From NCBI RefSeq assembly GCF_964031085.1, contig NZ_OZ035001.1, forward strand, positions 1-64,000: a DNA stretch of 64,000 nucleotides, read 5' to 3'. This DNA comes from Spiroplasma endosymbiont of Asaphidion curtum. Its GTDB lineage: Bacteria > Bacillota_I > Bacilli_A > Mycoplasmatales > Nriv7. The position numbers were made by a program, and so were the translations under genes. Position 1 is the stretch's first letter; every line of letters starts with the position of its first letter. Below the pieces are notes generated by a model. The model did no database searches. It was not told where the DNA came from and worked only from the letters and a program-made list of their open reading frames with translations. This document shows, one piece after another, positions 1-12,748 of the stretch.

Positions 1-1346
1 TGAATCATAAAGAAATGTGGGAACAAGTTAAAACAAAACTAATGGGTGAAACAATTGATCCAATTATTTTTAATACTTATATTAAAAATACTAATATTCA
101 TTCAATTACTAATAATAATGAATGTATCATTTTAGTTCGGAGTGGTTTTGCAAAAGAAATTTTAACAAAAAATTTAACTAATAAAATTCAAATTATTATT
201 AATCAAGTTAGTAATCGCCAACTAAGTGTTAAATTTCTTGAACAATATGAAATTGAAAATATGCCTCATCAACAATATGATGAATGTGATGATAATTTAA
301 AAAGTAATAAAAAAAAATTTACCTTTACTAACTTTGTTAAAGGTGCTTGTAATCAAGATGCTTATCAAGCATCATTAGCTGTTATTAAAAATCTTGGTGT
401 TAGTTGAAATCCATTATTTATTTATGGAAATTCGGGATTAGGTAAAACACATTTATTACACGCTGTGGAAAATGAAATTATTAAAAATAATCCTAATATT
501 AAAATTCGATACTTATCTTCAGAAGAATTTGGTCGCATGTTTTTAGAAATATATAATCACGGTATTGATGCTATTGAAGATTTTAAAGATTCTTTTAATA
601 ATTATCAAGTATTATTAATTGATGATATTCAATTACTAGCAAAAAGAAACAAAACTAATGAAATCTTTTTTAATATTTTTAATCGTTTTATTGATGCTAA
701 TAAACAAATTATTTTAACTTCTGATAAATATCCTGATGAATTAGATGGTTTTGAACAAAGGATGGTGTCACGATTTCAAAGTGGATTAAGTGTTTGTTTA
801 GATGCTCCTGATTTTGAAACGGCATTAAATATTTTAAACTTAAAAGTTAAAGAAGTTAATTATAATGCAACGGTTTTTGCCAAAGAAGTTTTAGAATTTA
901 TTGCCTTAAATTTTAATACTGATGTTCGTAAATTAGAAGGAGCTTTAAACCGAATGATTTTCTTTTCAGTAATGAACATTAGTGCTGAAAAAATAATTGA
1001 ATTAGAAGATGTTAAAGAAGCTTTTAAAAGTTCAAATATTATTATTGATAAACGAGAAAAAATTACTATTAAAAAAATTAAGCAAATTGTTGCGGAATAC
1101 TATAATATTCCTGTTAAATTGCTTATTAGCAAAACTAGAGTTGCAAATATTACCATTGCCCGCCATTTAGCAATGTTTTTAGCAAGAACACTTATTGATG
1201 AACCCTTTTCTCGGATTGGCATTGAATTTGGTGGTAAAGACCATTCAACGGTAATGAATGCATGTCAAAAAATTGAAATTTTAATTAAAAATAATAAAGA
1301 ATTTGCTAAAGTAGTGCATTTGTTAATTAACAAATGTCAAGAATAA
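1..1346 (+). CDS. dnaA: Chromosomal replication initiator DnaA (first base of start codon outside window)
   Basis: DnaA binds DnaA boxes at oriC and melts the origin with ATP. The frame is open from the very first bases: the codon spanning the window edge reads NTG and is followed by Asn-His-Lys-Glu-Met-Trp, so the true start probably lies one base before position 1, with an internal ATG at 15. About 448 residues, normal for the family. Walker A GNSGLGKTH lies near residue 144 and Walker B VLLIDDIQ near 206. The C-terminal DNA-binding signature (ARHLAMFLARTL, then GGKDHSTVMNAC) begins near residue 388. The TGA at about 405 falls in VSWNPLFIYG, where Trp is expected, which shows genetic code 4. 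The gene is followed directly by DnaA boxes and dnaN, the classic origin arrangement. Confidence 0.97.
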
Positions 1347-1510
1347 ATTCTTTTAAAGGAAAAAAGTTATTAACAAAATTATCAACAAATTATCAACAGT
1401 AAAAATGTGTGATATTAGTAAGATAGTTAGTGGTATTTGAAAGTTATCCACATTGTCCACAGTATACTACTAATATTACAATAAATATAATATATAAGGA
1501 GTCACTCTAA
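1347..1510. other. oriC: oriC: DnaA-box cluster between dnaA and dnaN
   Basis: This AT-rich spacer holds five DnaA-box-like 9-mers on one strand: TTATTAACA (1367), TTATCAACA (1379 and 1390), TTATCCACA (1444, the perfect consensus) and TTGTCCACA (1453). An AT-rich stretch (about 1471-1500) that could be the unwinding element follows. Position, box content and flanking genes match the minimal oriC of Spiroplasma and other Firmicutes-derived bacteria. The dnaN ribosome-binding site AAGGAG closes the segment. Confidence 0.9.
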
Positions 1511-2635
1511 ATGATTATTACTATTTCTCGTACAAGATTATTAAATGAAATTAATAAAATTTCACGAATAATTTCGTATAAATCACCATTACCAGCATTA
1601 ACAGGTTTATTATTTGAAGTTAAATCTGATAAACTAGTTTTAATTGGTTCTTCAGGAACACTATCAATGCAAGTTGAAATTAAAGTTAATGAAAGTAAAT
1701 TACAAATTGAAGAAATGGGAAAAACTTTAATTAAAGTTCGATTTGTTAGTGAAGTAATTCGTAAAATTGAAAGTGACATTATTCGTATTGAAGTTGTTGA
1801 AGGTAGTGTAATTCGCATTAATGCTAATAATTTTGATTCTCAGTTAAATACTTTAGATGTTAATCAGTATCCTAAAATTTTATTTGATACTAAAGGACAA
1901 GAATTTATTATTAGTAATGCAGTTTTAAAAGCAATTGTTAGTCAAGTTGGATTTGCAATTAGTGAGGAAGAGAGAAATATTATTTTTACAGGGATTCATT
2001 TTTTATTTAGTAAGGGAAAACTAAAAGTTACAGCTACTGATTCATTTCGGTTAGCTAGTAAAGAAATAAATTTTCCCTATTATAGTGAGGACGATTATGA
2101 AGTTATTATTCCAGGAAAAGTAATTCAAGAAGTAAATAAGATTAGTGAAAAAAATAATGATGTTACAATAATAATTATTAATGAAAGAAATGTTGTTTTT
2201 AAGGTTAATAATACAATTTTACAATCAAAAATTATTGATGGTAAGTACCCTAATATTAATAAAATTATTCCTGAAAGTTATAATAGTAAAATTGTGATTA
2301 ATAATCGTGATTTATTAAATGCCATTGATCGTGCTAGTGTATTAAGTCACGAAATTAGTAATACTACAATTAAGTTAAATATTAGTAATGATAAAATTAA
2401 GGTGGAATCTAGTTCTAGCGAGATTGGTAATTCTAATGAGCATTTAAGCAAGTTTCAGTTATCCGGTGATATAATGAATATTGCGTTTCGCTCACAGTAT
2501 ATGCTTGATGCAATTAGAGCTTTTAAGACTAATGATTTAAATATTAATTTAACAGCTGAGGATAAACCAATTATTATTACTAGTGATGAAGAACCAACCT
2601 TATTACAGTTAGTCTTACCAATGCGAACTTATTAA
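1511..2635 (+). CDS. dnaN: DNA polymerase III beta subunit (sliding clamp)
   Basis: This ring-shaped processivity clamp holds DNA polymerase III on the template. The 374-residue length and the start MIITISRTRLLNEINKI fit the three-fold repeated clamp architecture. The middle contains the typical ATDSFRLA motif near residue 177, and the protein ends in LVLPMRTY, the hydrophobic pocket end characteristic of beta clamps. ATG 1511 is preceded by AAGGAG at 1497-1502. The gene is second after dnaA and ends just before a hairpin terminator, so it is probably co-controlled by DnaA boxes in the spacer. No damage is seen. Confidence 0.97.
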   Translation: MIITISRTRLLNEINKISRIISYKSPLPALTGLLFEVKSDKLVLIGSSGTLSMQVEIKVNESKLQIEEMGKTLIKVRFVSEVIRKIESDIIRIEVVEGSVIRINANNFDSQLNTLDVNQYPKILFDTKGQEFIISNAVLKAIVSQVGFAISEEERNIIFTGIHFLFSKGKLKVTATDSFRLASKEINFPYYSEDDYEVIIPGKVIQEVNKISEKNNDVTIIIINERNVVFKVNNTILQSKIIDGKYPNINKIIPESYNSKIVINNRDLLNAIDRASVLSHEISNTTIKLNISNDKIKVESSSSEIGNSNEHLSKFQLSGDIMNIAFRSQYMLDAIRAFKTNDLNINLTAEDKPIIITSDEEPTLLQLVLPMRTY

Positions 2636-2645
2636 TTAGAAATTT

Positions 2646-2693
2646 AAAAATGCGTGTTTATAAATTTCATTTTATGAATCCGCATTTTTAATT
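2646..2693 (+). terminator. Probable terminator after dnaN
   Basis: An inverted repeat AAAAATGCG (2646-2654) / CGCATTTTT (2681-2689) encloses an AT-rich loop and ends in T residues just downstream of the dnaN stop. The loop is long for an intrinsic terminator, so the call is moderate. Confidence 0.5.
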
Positions 2694-2760
2694 TTTAAGA
2701 CTATTTTAAGGCATTTTTATTATGATATATAATTTACTCTCGGGGGGGGTTCTATTGTAT

Positions 2761-2789
2761 TTCCTAAATGTCCTTAAAAGTGGTATAAT
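2761..2789 (+). promoter_or_regulatory. Probable promoter of gyrB-gyrA
   Basis: TGGTATAAT (2781-2789) is an extended -10 element. A weak -35 (TTCCTA, 2761-2766) lies 17 bases upstream. It stands about 60 bases before the gyrB start, after the dnaN terminator. A run of eight G residues (2742-2749) lies just upstream. Confidence 0.5.
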
Positions 2790-2821
2790 TAGTTATATTT
2801 GGTGTAAATTTATAGTAGTAA

Positions 2822-2956
<135 letters not shown>

Positions 2957-3711
2957 TGACATCATTTAGCATGAGAAATTATTAGTAATTCGATTGATGA
3001 GGTTATGGGTGGTTATTGTAACGAAATTAAAATTACTTTGTTAAATGATAATGAAATTATTATTGAAGATAATGGTCGTGGAATTCCAATTGATATTCAT
3101 CCTAAAAGTAAAATCTCTGTTTTAGAAACAGTATTTACCGTACTTCATGCTGGTGGTAAGTTTGATGGTGAAACTTATAAAGTATCTGGTGGTCTTCATG
3201 GTGTGGGGGCATCGGTTGTTAATGCTTTAAGTAGTTATTTAGATGTTACGGTATACCGTGATGGTAATATTTATGATTTAAAATTTCATAATGGGGGAAA
3301 AATAAAAGAAGCTTTAAAAATTACAGGCACAACTGACAAAAGAGGAACGGTTGTTCGTTTTATGCCGGACATTAGTATTTTTGAAGAAAGTCAGTCATTT
3401 AATTACACAACTTTAAAAACGCGATTAAAACAATTAGCATTTTTAAATAAGGGTTTAAAGATTATTCTTATTGATGAAAAAGCACAACAAAAAGTAGTAT
3501 TTCAATATTTTAATGGTCTTCGTGATTATGTTGCCGATTTAAATAGTGATCGCATTGTTATTCATAAAGAAATAATTTATAGTGATCAACAATATGATGA
3601 TGCTCATATTGAATTTGCTGCTCAATATAATAGACTTCTTGCATTACTTATTTATTAAACAAAATTCCTATAAAATATATTTAAAATAGAAATTATAAGG
3701 AATTTAAGATT

Positions 3712-4657
3712 ATGAAATTTGATAAATTTAATTTTATTAATGATAAAGAATTATTACGATTAACTGGAATAAAGCAAAGTACTTTTAATAAAATGTTAAA
3801 TATTTTAAAAGAAGCTGAGTTAAAAAAGTTTAAAAGAGGTGGTAAAAATAATAAATTATCATTAGAAAATAGATTATTGATGACTTTATCATATTGACGA
3901 GAATATCGTACTTATTTTCATCTTGGTAAAAGTTTTGATATTAGTGAAGCTAGTTGTTATCGAAATATCAAGTGAATTGAAGATATTTTAATCAAACATC
4001 CTGATTTTCAACAACTTGCTGGTAAAAAAGCATTAATAAATAGACTTCTTGCATAACCTATTAAAATAATAAAAATTTTAAATTTAACCACTTTAAAATA
4101 AACATTTTTCTAAAATCTAAAATAATTTTGATAACAATTAACTAGGTTATGCAAGAAGTCTAATGATTATTTTAATGATAAAACAATTATTATTGATGCT
4201 ACAGAAACACCCATTCAACGCCCAAAAAAGACAAAAACAATCTTATTCAGGAAAAAAGAAAAAACACACTATTAAAACACAAGTAATTATTGAAAAAGAA
4301 AGCAAAATAATTATTGCAACAAATTTTTCTCTCGGTAAAAAGCATGATTTTTGTTTATTTAAAGAATCAAAAATCCCAATTTTAAAAAATACTAAATTAA
4401 TAGTTGATAATGGTTATCAAGGAATACAAAAAATTCATAGTAATGTTCTAATACCTAAGAAAAAAACAAAGAAAAACCCTTTAAATAAAGAACAAAAACA
4501 TAATAATAAATTAATTTCAAAAATGAGAATTATTATTGAAAATATTTTTGCTATTCTTAAAAAATTTAAAATTATTACTGAAAAATATCGTAATCGTAGA
4601 AAACGATTTAGTTTAAGATTTAATTTAATTGCTTCAATTTATAATTTGCAATTATAG
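3712..4657 (+). pseudogene. IS5-family transposase, disrupted copy
   Basis: The N-terminal half (3712-4041) encodes MKFDKFNFINDKELLRLTGI with a helix-turn-helix-like segment and reads through TGA=Trp in TLSYWREYRTYF. A 120-bp MITE then interrupts it in the codon run ALINDYFND. The C-terminal half (to 4657) carries ATNFSLGKKHDFCLFK, LIVDNGYQGIQK and the closing RRKRFSLRFNLIASIYN, which fit the DDE-type 'transposase DDE Tnp 4' style domain of IS5-like elements. The A run at the frame switch has six A rather than the seven seen in the intact copy at 21485. This copy is very unlikely to be active. Confidence 0.85.
4042..4161 (+). mobile_element. 120-bp MITE nested in IS5-like copy 1
   Basis: It starts AGACTTCTTGCATAACCTA and ends with the inverse TAGGTTATGCAAGAAGTCT, and is flanked by AAT (4039-4041, 4162-4164). 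There is no coding capacity. The outer 13 bases equal those of the IS5-like element that it interrupts, so the same transposase probably moves it. Inner bases differ from the IS ends. Confidence 0.85.
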
Positions 4658-4999
4658 ATAACATAAAATATTTATTTAAAATTAAATTTAAATAATAAAA
4701 TAATTTTTTGTTGTGTCAAAATTTACACATTTAATAAAATCCATAAGTATTAACCTAATAAAAGTTAGAAATTACTATATAGTATTTTTTATTTACAAAT
4801 AATTTGTAATTATTTTAATAAGTAATGCAAGAAGTCTAATGATACATATCATACGCAGTTATATTCTTTTTGTAATAACATTAATACTTCTGAAGGTGGA
4901 ACGCATGAAGAAGGGTTACGGTTGGCACTAACAAGAGAAATAAATAAATATGCATTAAATAATAAGTATATTAAAAGTAATGATGAAAAATTATTATGA

Positions 5000-5803
<804 letters not shown>

Positions 5804-5981
5804 TGAAGTACAACAATGAATCCTAAAAATCGCCAGTTGCTAAAAGTAACAATTGAAGATGCTAGTATTGCTGATATGACTTTTATTATGTTAATGGGTG
5901 AACAAGTAGAACCGCGAAAAATATTTATTGAAGAGAATGCCCAGTATGTTAAGCATCTTGATATTTAGGAAGGTGAAATAA

Positions 5982-8420
5982 ATGAATTTAGATAATCAAA
6001 ATAATATCAAGGATATTGATATTAGTAAAGAAATGCAAGAAAGTTTTTTAGAATATGCAATGTCAGTTATTGTTTCTCGAGCGATTCCTGATGTTCGTGA
6101 TGGTTTAAAGCCAGTTCATCGCCGAATTTTATATGCCATGTATGATTTAGGAATAACTTATGACAAACCATATAAAAAATCAGCACGAATTACGGGAGAA
6201 ATTATTGGGAAATATCATCCTCATGGTGATACTGCTGTGTATTATTCAATGGTCAGAATGGCACAAGAATTTTCATCACGATATCCGTTAGTTGATGGTC
6301 AAGGAAATTTTGGTTCGATTGATGGCGATAATCCAGCCGCGATGCGTTATACCGAATCACGAATGAGTAAATTAGCTAATGAATTAGTAAACGATATGAA
6401 TAAGGATACAGTTGATTTTGTTGATAATTATGATAGTACCGAACGAGAACCGAAAGTATTACCAGCATCTTTTCCTAACTTACTAGTTAATGGTTCAAAA
6501 GGAATTGCTGTTAGTATTACAACTGATATTCCGCCACATAACTTAAATGAGGTTATTGATGCTTTAATTTATGTGTTGGAAAATCCTCATGTTACAATTG
6601 AACAATTAATTTCGCAAGATATTGTTAAAGGACCAGACTTTCCAACGGGAGCAAGTATTATTGGTAGTCAAAGAATTAGAAAAGCCTATTTAACAGGTCG
6701 TGATACGATTACGGTACGGGGAAAAGTAAGTGAAGAAACATTTAAAAATGGTCGTAAAGCTTTAATTATTAATGAAATACCGTATCAATTAAATAAAACT
6801 CGCTTAATTGAAAGAATATCGCACTTAGTAAAAAATAAAGAAATTCAAGGTATTTATGCGTTACGAGATGAATCTAATCACGAAGGGATTAGAGTAGTAA
6901 TGGAATTAAAAAATGATGTTAGTAGTAAAATTTTATTGAATAAGTTATATAAAATGACACCTTTACAATCAACACATTCAATTAATTTAATTGCTTTAAA
7001 TAATGGTCGCCCCAAACTTATGAATTTATTACAAATTTTACAAGCATATTTAGAACATCAATTTGTTGTTTTAGTTCGAAAAACTAAGTTTGAATTACAA
7101 AAAAATCAAGAACGAGCTCATATTTGTGAAGGATTAGTTATTGCTTTATCTAATATTGATGCCATTGTTCGTTTAATTAAAAAAACAAATGCACCAACAG
7201 AAGCAATTGAAAAATTAGTTAGTGAATTTGCGTTAAGTAAAATTCAAGCCCAAGCGATTTTACAAATGCGCTTGCAAAGATTAACTGGTTTAGAACAAGT
7301 TAAATTAGAAGAAGAATTAAAATTATTAAATGATGATATTGCTCAATGTCAAAAAGTTTTGCAAGATGTTAGTGAACAAACAAAAATTATTAGTAAACAA
7401 TTAATAACAATTAAGAATAATTATGGTGATTCGCGAAGAACAATTATTACTAGTGATGAAGAAGATATTACCATTGATGAAATATCATTAATTAAAAATG
7501 AACCAGTAGTTATTATTTTTTCTGAAAATGGTTATATTAAGCGGTTAAATTTAGATGAATATCGTACCCAAAAACGCGGTGGAACGGGTGTTAATACAAT
7601 AAATTTAGGTGAAACTGATGATACCAGAATAATTATTATTGCTAATACTCACGATGACATTTTATTTTTTAGTGATGTTGGTAAAGTATATCGTTTAAAA
7701 GCTTATGAAATTAGTAGTTTTTCACGAGCAGCAAGAGGAACACCAATTATTAATCTAATTAATATTGAGCGAAAAGAGAAAATTAAAACTTTAATTGCCA
7801 TAAATTCAGAAAGTAGTAAACAGTATTTATTTTTTATTACTAAAAATGGGATTGTAAAACGCACTGCTATTAGTGAGTTTGATTCAATTCGTAAAACAGG
7901 TAAAATTGCAATTGATTTTAAAACTAATGATAGTCTTGTTGAAGTTTTATTAACAACTGGTGATACGAAAATTATTATTGCTACTAGTAATGGTAAAGCA
8001 ATTCATTTTAATGAAAATGAAATCCGCTTATTACAAAGAAAAGCCACAGGAATTAAAGGAATTATTTTAAATAATGATTGCTTTGTTATTGGGGGTTGCA
8101 CTAGTGCAACGGGAAGTAATATTATTACTATTTCTGAAAATGGTTTAAGTAAAATAACTCCTTTGCAGTCATTTCGTTTAACAAAAAGAGCTACTAAAGG
8201 TGTTAAAGCAATGAAATTAACTCCTAAAACGGGTGATATTGTTACGATTAAAGCTATTAAAGGTAATGAAGAGATGTTAATTGTTACGAATAATGGTATT
8301 GGGATTCGTGTTAATTTGAGTGAAATGAAAATTTCTCAAAGAAATAGTAGTGGTGTTAAACTAATTAAGTTAAAATCAGAGCAAAAGATAAAAACTAGTG
8401 CTATTATTTCTGTTAACTAG
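5982..8420 (+). CDS. gyrA: DNA gyrase subunit A
   Basis: GyrA is the DNA cleavage and rejoining subunit of gyrase. It is 812 residues, with RBS AAGGTG and ATG 5982, 13 bases after gyrB. The catalytic Tyr is in [10 protein letters not shown] (Tyr123). The coiled coil and the six-bladed C-terminal pinwheel follow. The GyrA box is seen as QKRGGTG near residue 530, which favours GyrA over ParC. The quinolone-determining region reads [13 protein letters not shown]: Thr84 and Tyr88 here correspond to E. coli Ser83 and Asp87. The frame is intact although its partner gyrB is split. Confidence 0.96.
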   Translation: MNLDNQNNIKDIDISKEMQESFLEYAMSVIVSRAIPDVRDGLKPVHRRILYAMYDLGITYDKPYKKSARITGEIIGKYHPHGDTAVYYSMVRMAQEFSSRYPLVDGQGNFGSIDGDNPAAMRYTESRMSKLANELVNDMNKDTVDFVDNYDSTEREPKVLPASFPNLLVNGSKGIAVSITTDIPPHNLNEVIDALIYVLENPHVTIEQLISQDIVKGPDFPTGASIIGSQRIRKAYLTGRDTITVRGKVSEETFKNGRKALIINEIPYQLNKTRLIERISHLVKNKEIQGIYALRDESNHEGIRVVMELKNDVSSKILLNKLYKMTPLQSTHSINLIALNNGRPKLMNLLQILQAYLEHQFVVLVRKTKFELQKNQERAHICEGLVIALSNIDAIVRLIKKTNAPTEAIEKLVSEFALSKIQAQAILQMRLQRLTGLEQVKLEEELKLLNDDIAQCQKVLQDVSEQTKIISKQLITIKNNYGDSRRTIITSDEEDITIDEISLIKNEPVVIIFSENGYIKRLNLDEYRTQKRGGTGVNTINLGETDDTRIIIIANTHDDILFFSDVGKVYRLKAYEISSFSRAARGTPIINLINIERKEKIKTLIAINSESSKQYLFFITKNGIVKRTAISEFDSIRKTGKIAIDFKTNDSLVEVLLTTGDTKIIIATSNGKAIHFNENEIRLLQRKATGIKGIILNNDCFVIGGCTSATGSNIITISENGLSKITPLQSFRLTKRATKGVKAMKLTPKTGDIVTIKAIKGNEEMLIVTNNGIGIRVNLSEMKISQRNSSGVKLIKLKSEQKIKTSAIISVN

Positions 8421-8453
8421 AATTATTCTTAAAATAAGAAAGGGTTTGTTAAA

Positions 8454-9734
<1,281 letters not shown>

Positions 9735-9738
9735 GGAA

Positions 9739-9771
9739 AAAAGATGTTTCTTGTGAAACATCTTTTTTAAA
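9739..9771 (+). terminator. Intrinsic terminator of serS
   Basis: AAAAAAGATGTTTC, a TTGT loop and GAAACATCTTTTTT form a strong hairpin ending in a T run, right after the serS stop. Confidence 0.9.
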
Positions 9772-9787
9772 TTTTGTTTTATTTATT

Positions 9788-10228
9788 AGACTTCTTGCAT
9801 TACTTATTTATTAAACAAAATTCCTATAAAATATATTTAAAATAGAAATTATAAGGAATTTAAGATTATGAAATTTGATAAATTTAATTTTATTAATGAT
9901 AAAGAATTATTACGATTAACTGGAATAAAGCAAAGTACTTTTAATAAAATGTTAAATATTTTAAAAGAAGCTGAGTTAAAAAAGTTTAAAAGAGGTGGTA
10001 AAAATAATAAATTATCATTAGAAAATAGATTATTGATGACTTTATCATATTGACGAGAATATCGTACTTATTTTCATCTTGGTAAAAGTTTTGATATTAG
10101 TGAAGCTAGTTGTTATCGAAATATCAAGTGAATTGAAGATATTTTAATCAAACATCCTGATTTTCAACAACTTGCTGGTAAAAAAAGCATTAATAAATGA
10201 TTATTTTAATAAGTAATGCAAGAAGTCT
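9788..10228 (+). mobile_element. IS5-like element, 441-bp internal-deletion derivative
   Basis: Both termini (AGACTTC...GAAGTCT) and an ATT duplication (9785-9787, 10229-10231) are intact. The sequence jumps from the transposase N-terminus (ATG 9868) straight to the right end. The junction lies within ATTATTTTAAT, an 11-mer found both in the gene (before GATAAAAC) and in the right end (before AAGTAATGC), so slippage between short repeats explains the loss. It encodes only about 110 transposase residues. Confidence 0.85.
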
Positions 10229-10326
10229 ATTGTATTTAATTGATAGTTTTGGACTAAAGATTTTAAATTTTACTCTTTATGTAGTTTGGAAAATAGCAGT
10301 AATATTTAAAGTGATATAAGATATGT

Positions 10327-11408
10327 GCCAAATTGTAAAGTTAAGTGCAACTAAATTATTTTTCTAACCAAATATTCGATTGGTGAAAGATAATTTAGTA
10401 TTTTTCTTGGTCTTTGGTTTAAAGACAATATAAATTTATGAACTGCATTTTTAGTAGTATTTGAAAAATTAAATTTTTTAGGAAATTTTTCTCTAATTAA
10501 ACCATTAGTATTTTCATTAGTACCTCTTTGTCAAGGCGAATACGCATTAGCAAAATAAATTTTCACATTTAAATTTTTTTCAAGTTGTTGTCAATTAGAA
10601 AATTCTTTACCCCTATCAAATGTTATAGTCTTAACAAGATTATTTGGAAGAATTGATAAATAATGGCTAATGTTTTCGTTAACAACTTTAGTAGTTCTAT
10701 TTTCAACTAACATTGCTAAAGTAAATCTTGATGTTCTTTCAACTAAAGTTATTAAACATGATTTACTTTTACCTCGTGATGATACTACAGTATCACCTTC
10801 TCAATGACCAACAGTTATACGATTATTAACATTAATATTTCGTTCTTTAATTGATTTACCATTAAATTTACCGCGATTTTCTTGAGATTTTCGTTTCTTA
10901 CCTTTTCTTCTTAAATTTTTATTAGTAACTTTTTCAAGTAATCCAGAATAAATTCAATTGTAAATTGTTTTAAAACTAATAATTCATTCTTTATGAAAAT
11001 TTTTAATTCTGCCATAAATTTGTTCAGGCGATCAACCTAATAGTAATTTTTGTTGTACATATTTTACTAATTCTCTATTTTTAAACTTATGAAAATAAAC
11101 ATGTGATTGTTTTCTGTTTTCTGCTTTATTTTGTGCAATTAATGAAAAATAATGATTACTATCTTTATTTCTATTGACTTCTCGAATAATAGTACTAATA
11201 CTTCGATTAAGATTTTTAGCTATTTCACTAATTTTTACTTTAAACTTCAATTGATTCTCAATATAAATTCTTTCATATATGCCAAGATGTTTGTAACCCA
11301 TATAAAAACTCCTTGCTTTGTTTTTTCTAAAATAAACTTAGCATCATGAAATTTTTATATGAGATTTTTTGCAATTTTATTTACTTGCACTTACAAGTAT
11401 AATTCAGC
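10327..11408 (-). mobile_element. IS30-like element copy A
   Basis: A 1082-bp element with imperfect inverted ends (GCCAAATTGTAAAGTTAAGT against GCTGAATTATACTTGTAAGT). It is flanked by a 4-bp direct repeat ATGT (10323-10326, 11409-11412), which fixes its exact limits. It carries one transposase gene on the minus strand. Confidence 0.92.
10351..11301 (-). CDS. IS30-family transposase (copy A)
   Basis: A 316-residue DDE transposase, intact with TGA=Trp. The N-terminal helix-turn-helix has IYERIYIENQLKF and EIAKNLNRSISTIIREVNRN. A second conserved segment GWSPEQIYGRIK is typical of IS30. Catalytic residues are visible in VGHWEGDTVVSS (Asp), TFDRGKEFS (Asp) and QRGTNENTNGLIRE (Glu). RBS AAGGAG stands before the ATG. 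Five complete copies in this window look identical, which suggests recent transposition. Confidence 0.93.
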
Positions 11409-11424
11409 ATGTTTAATCTTTAAG

Positions 11425-11458
11425 ATTGTTAATTGTTTCACATGAAACAATTAACAAT
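11425..11458. promoter_or_regulatory. parS-like palindrome near the origin
   Basis: Two perfect 16-base arms surround a CA centre. The core TGTTTCACATGAAACA (11434-11449) differs from the ParB-binding parS consensus TGTTNCACGTGAAACA at one central base. It lies about 10 kb from oriC, where chromosomal parS sites cluster. There is no T run, so a terminator is less likely. No parA or parB gene is in the window, so the role is inferred. Confidence 0.45.
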
Positions 11459-11553
11459 AGACTTGGTACATAACCCTCAATTTTATCTACTATTTTGATA
11501 ATATTATTTTCTAGATGAAGCACAAATATTAGATAAATATAAAGATGAAAGTG
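11459..11553. mobile_element. 144-bp MITE, truncated copy
   Basis: It begins with the intact end AGACTTGGTACATAAC and matches the 144-bp element found whole at 29695, 32169 and 52708 for about 95 bases. It then stops abruptly at the start of plectrovirus leader sequence. Confidence 0.75.
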
Positions 11554-11599
11554 GGGCGCATAAAGTTTTCTTAGGTGGGTAAGGATTTGAATAAGCATT

Positions 11600-11626
11600 A
11601 AGGCAGTCAGCAATGATTGTCTTTTT
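11600..11626 (+). terminator. Viral transcript terminator (copy 1)
   Basis: The stem AAGGCAGTCA / TGATTGTCTT is closed by a GCAA tetraloop and followed by five T. The same hairpin appears in all four viral remnants just upstream of the leader. Confidence 0.8.
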
Positions 11627-11666
11627 ATTTTATAAGGTGTTAAAATTTGTTCTTTGAAAATTAAAT

Positions 11667-12748
11667 GCCAAATTGTAAAGTTAAGTGCAACTAAATTATT
11701 TTTCTAACCAAATATTCGATTGGTGAAAGATAATTTAGTATTTTTCTTGGTCTTTGGTTTAAAGACAATATAAATTTATGAACTGCATTTTTAGTAGTAT
11801 TTGAAAAATTAAATTTTTTAGGAAATTTTTCTCTAATTAAACCATTAGTATTTTCATTAGTACCTCTTTGTCAAGGCGAATACGCATTAGCAAAATAAAT
11901 TTTCACATTTAAATTTTTTTCAAGTTGTTGTCAATTAGAAAATTCTTTACCCCTATCAAATGTTATAGTCTTAACAAGATTATTTGGAAGAATTGATAAA
12001 TAATGGCTAATGTTTTCGTTAACAACTTTAGTAGTTCTATTTTCAACTAACATTGCTAAAGTAAATCTTGATGTTCTTTCAACTAAAGTTATTAAACATG
12101 ATTTACTTTTACCTCGTGATGATACTACAGTATCACCTTCTCAATGACCAACAGTTATACGATTATTAACATTAATATTTCGTTCTTTAATTGATTTACC
12201 ATTAAATTTACCGCGATTTTCTTGAGATTTTCGTTTCTTACCTTTTCTTCTTAAATTTTTATTAGTAACTTTTTCAAGTAATCCAGAATAAATTCAATTG
12301 TAAATTGTTTTAAAACTAATAATTCATTCTTTATGAAAATTTTTAATTCTGCCATAAATTTGTTCAGGCGATCAACCTAATAGTAATTTTTGTTGTACAT
12401 ATTTTACTAATTCTCTATTTTTAAACTTATGAAAATAAACATGTGATTGTTTTCTGTTTTCTGCTTTATTTTGTGCAATTAATGAAAAATAATGATTACT
12501 ATCTTTATTTCTATTGACTTCTCGAATAATAGTACTAATACTTCGATTAAGATTTTTAGCTATTTCACTAATTTTTACTTTAAACTTCAATTGATTCTCA
12601 ATATAAATTCTTTCATATATGCCAAGATGTTTGTAACCCATATAAAAACTCCTTGCTTTGTTTTTTCTAAAATAAACTTAGCATCATGAAATTTTTATAT
12701 GAGATTTTTTGCAATTTTATTTACTTGCACTTACAAGTATAATTCAGC
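11667..12748 (-). mobile_element. IS30-like element copy B
   Basis: 1082 bp, inserted in the viral leader of copy 1 with a clean AAAT duplication (11663-11666, 12749-12752). Removing it and one repeat restores the leader sequence seen at 17390 and 55490. Gene content is the same as copy A. Confidence 0.93.
11691..12641 (-). CDS. IS30-family transposase (copy B)
   Basis: A 316-residue DDE transposase with the same helix-turn-helix and catalytic motifs as the copy at 10351-11301. No base difference was noticed over the coding part. The frame is intact with TGA=Trp. It sits inside the plectroviral leader, on the strand opposite to the viral genes, about 500 bases before the first viral gene. 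Confidence 0.92.

Larger units (their letters stand above)
3632..4837 (+). mobile_element. IS5-like element copy 1, carrying a nested MITE
   Basis: The ends are AGACTTCTTGCATTACTTAT and its inverse, flanked by a 3-bp AAT duplication (3629-3631, 4838-4840). It is 1206 bp long, 1083 bp once the nested MITE and its duplication are removed. It encodes an IS5-family DDE transposase in two frames, but the reading frame is broken both by the MITE and by one missing A at the frameshift site. Inserted in gyrB. Confidence 0.9.

Noticed and set aside
1507..1818. Open frame on the minus strand over dnaN
   Set aside because: Antisense shadow of a conserved gene; no RBS and no recognisable protein.
9739..9771. 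TGTTTCTTGTGAAACA after serS resembles parS
   Set aside because: It has two central mismatches, is followed by a T run and lies directly after a stop codon, so it is a normal intrinsic terminator.
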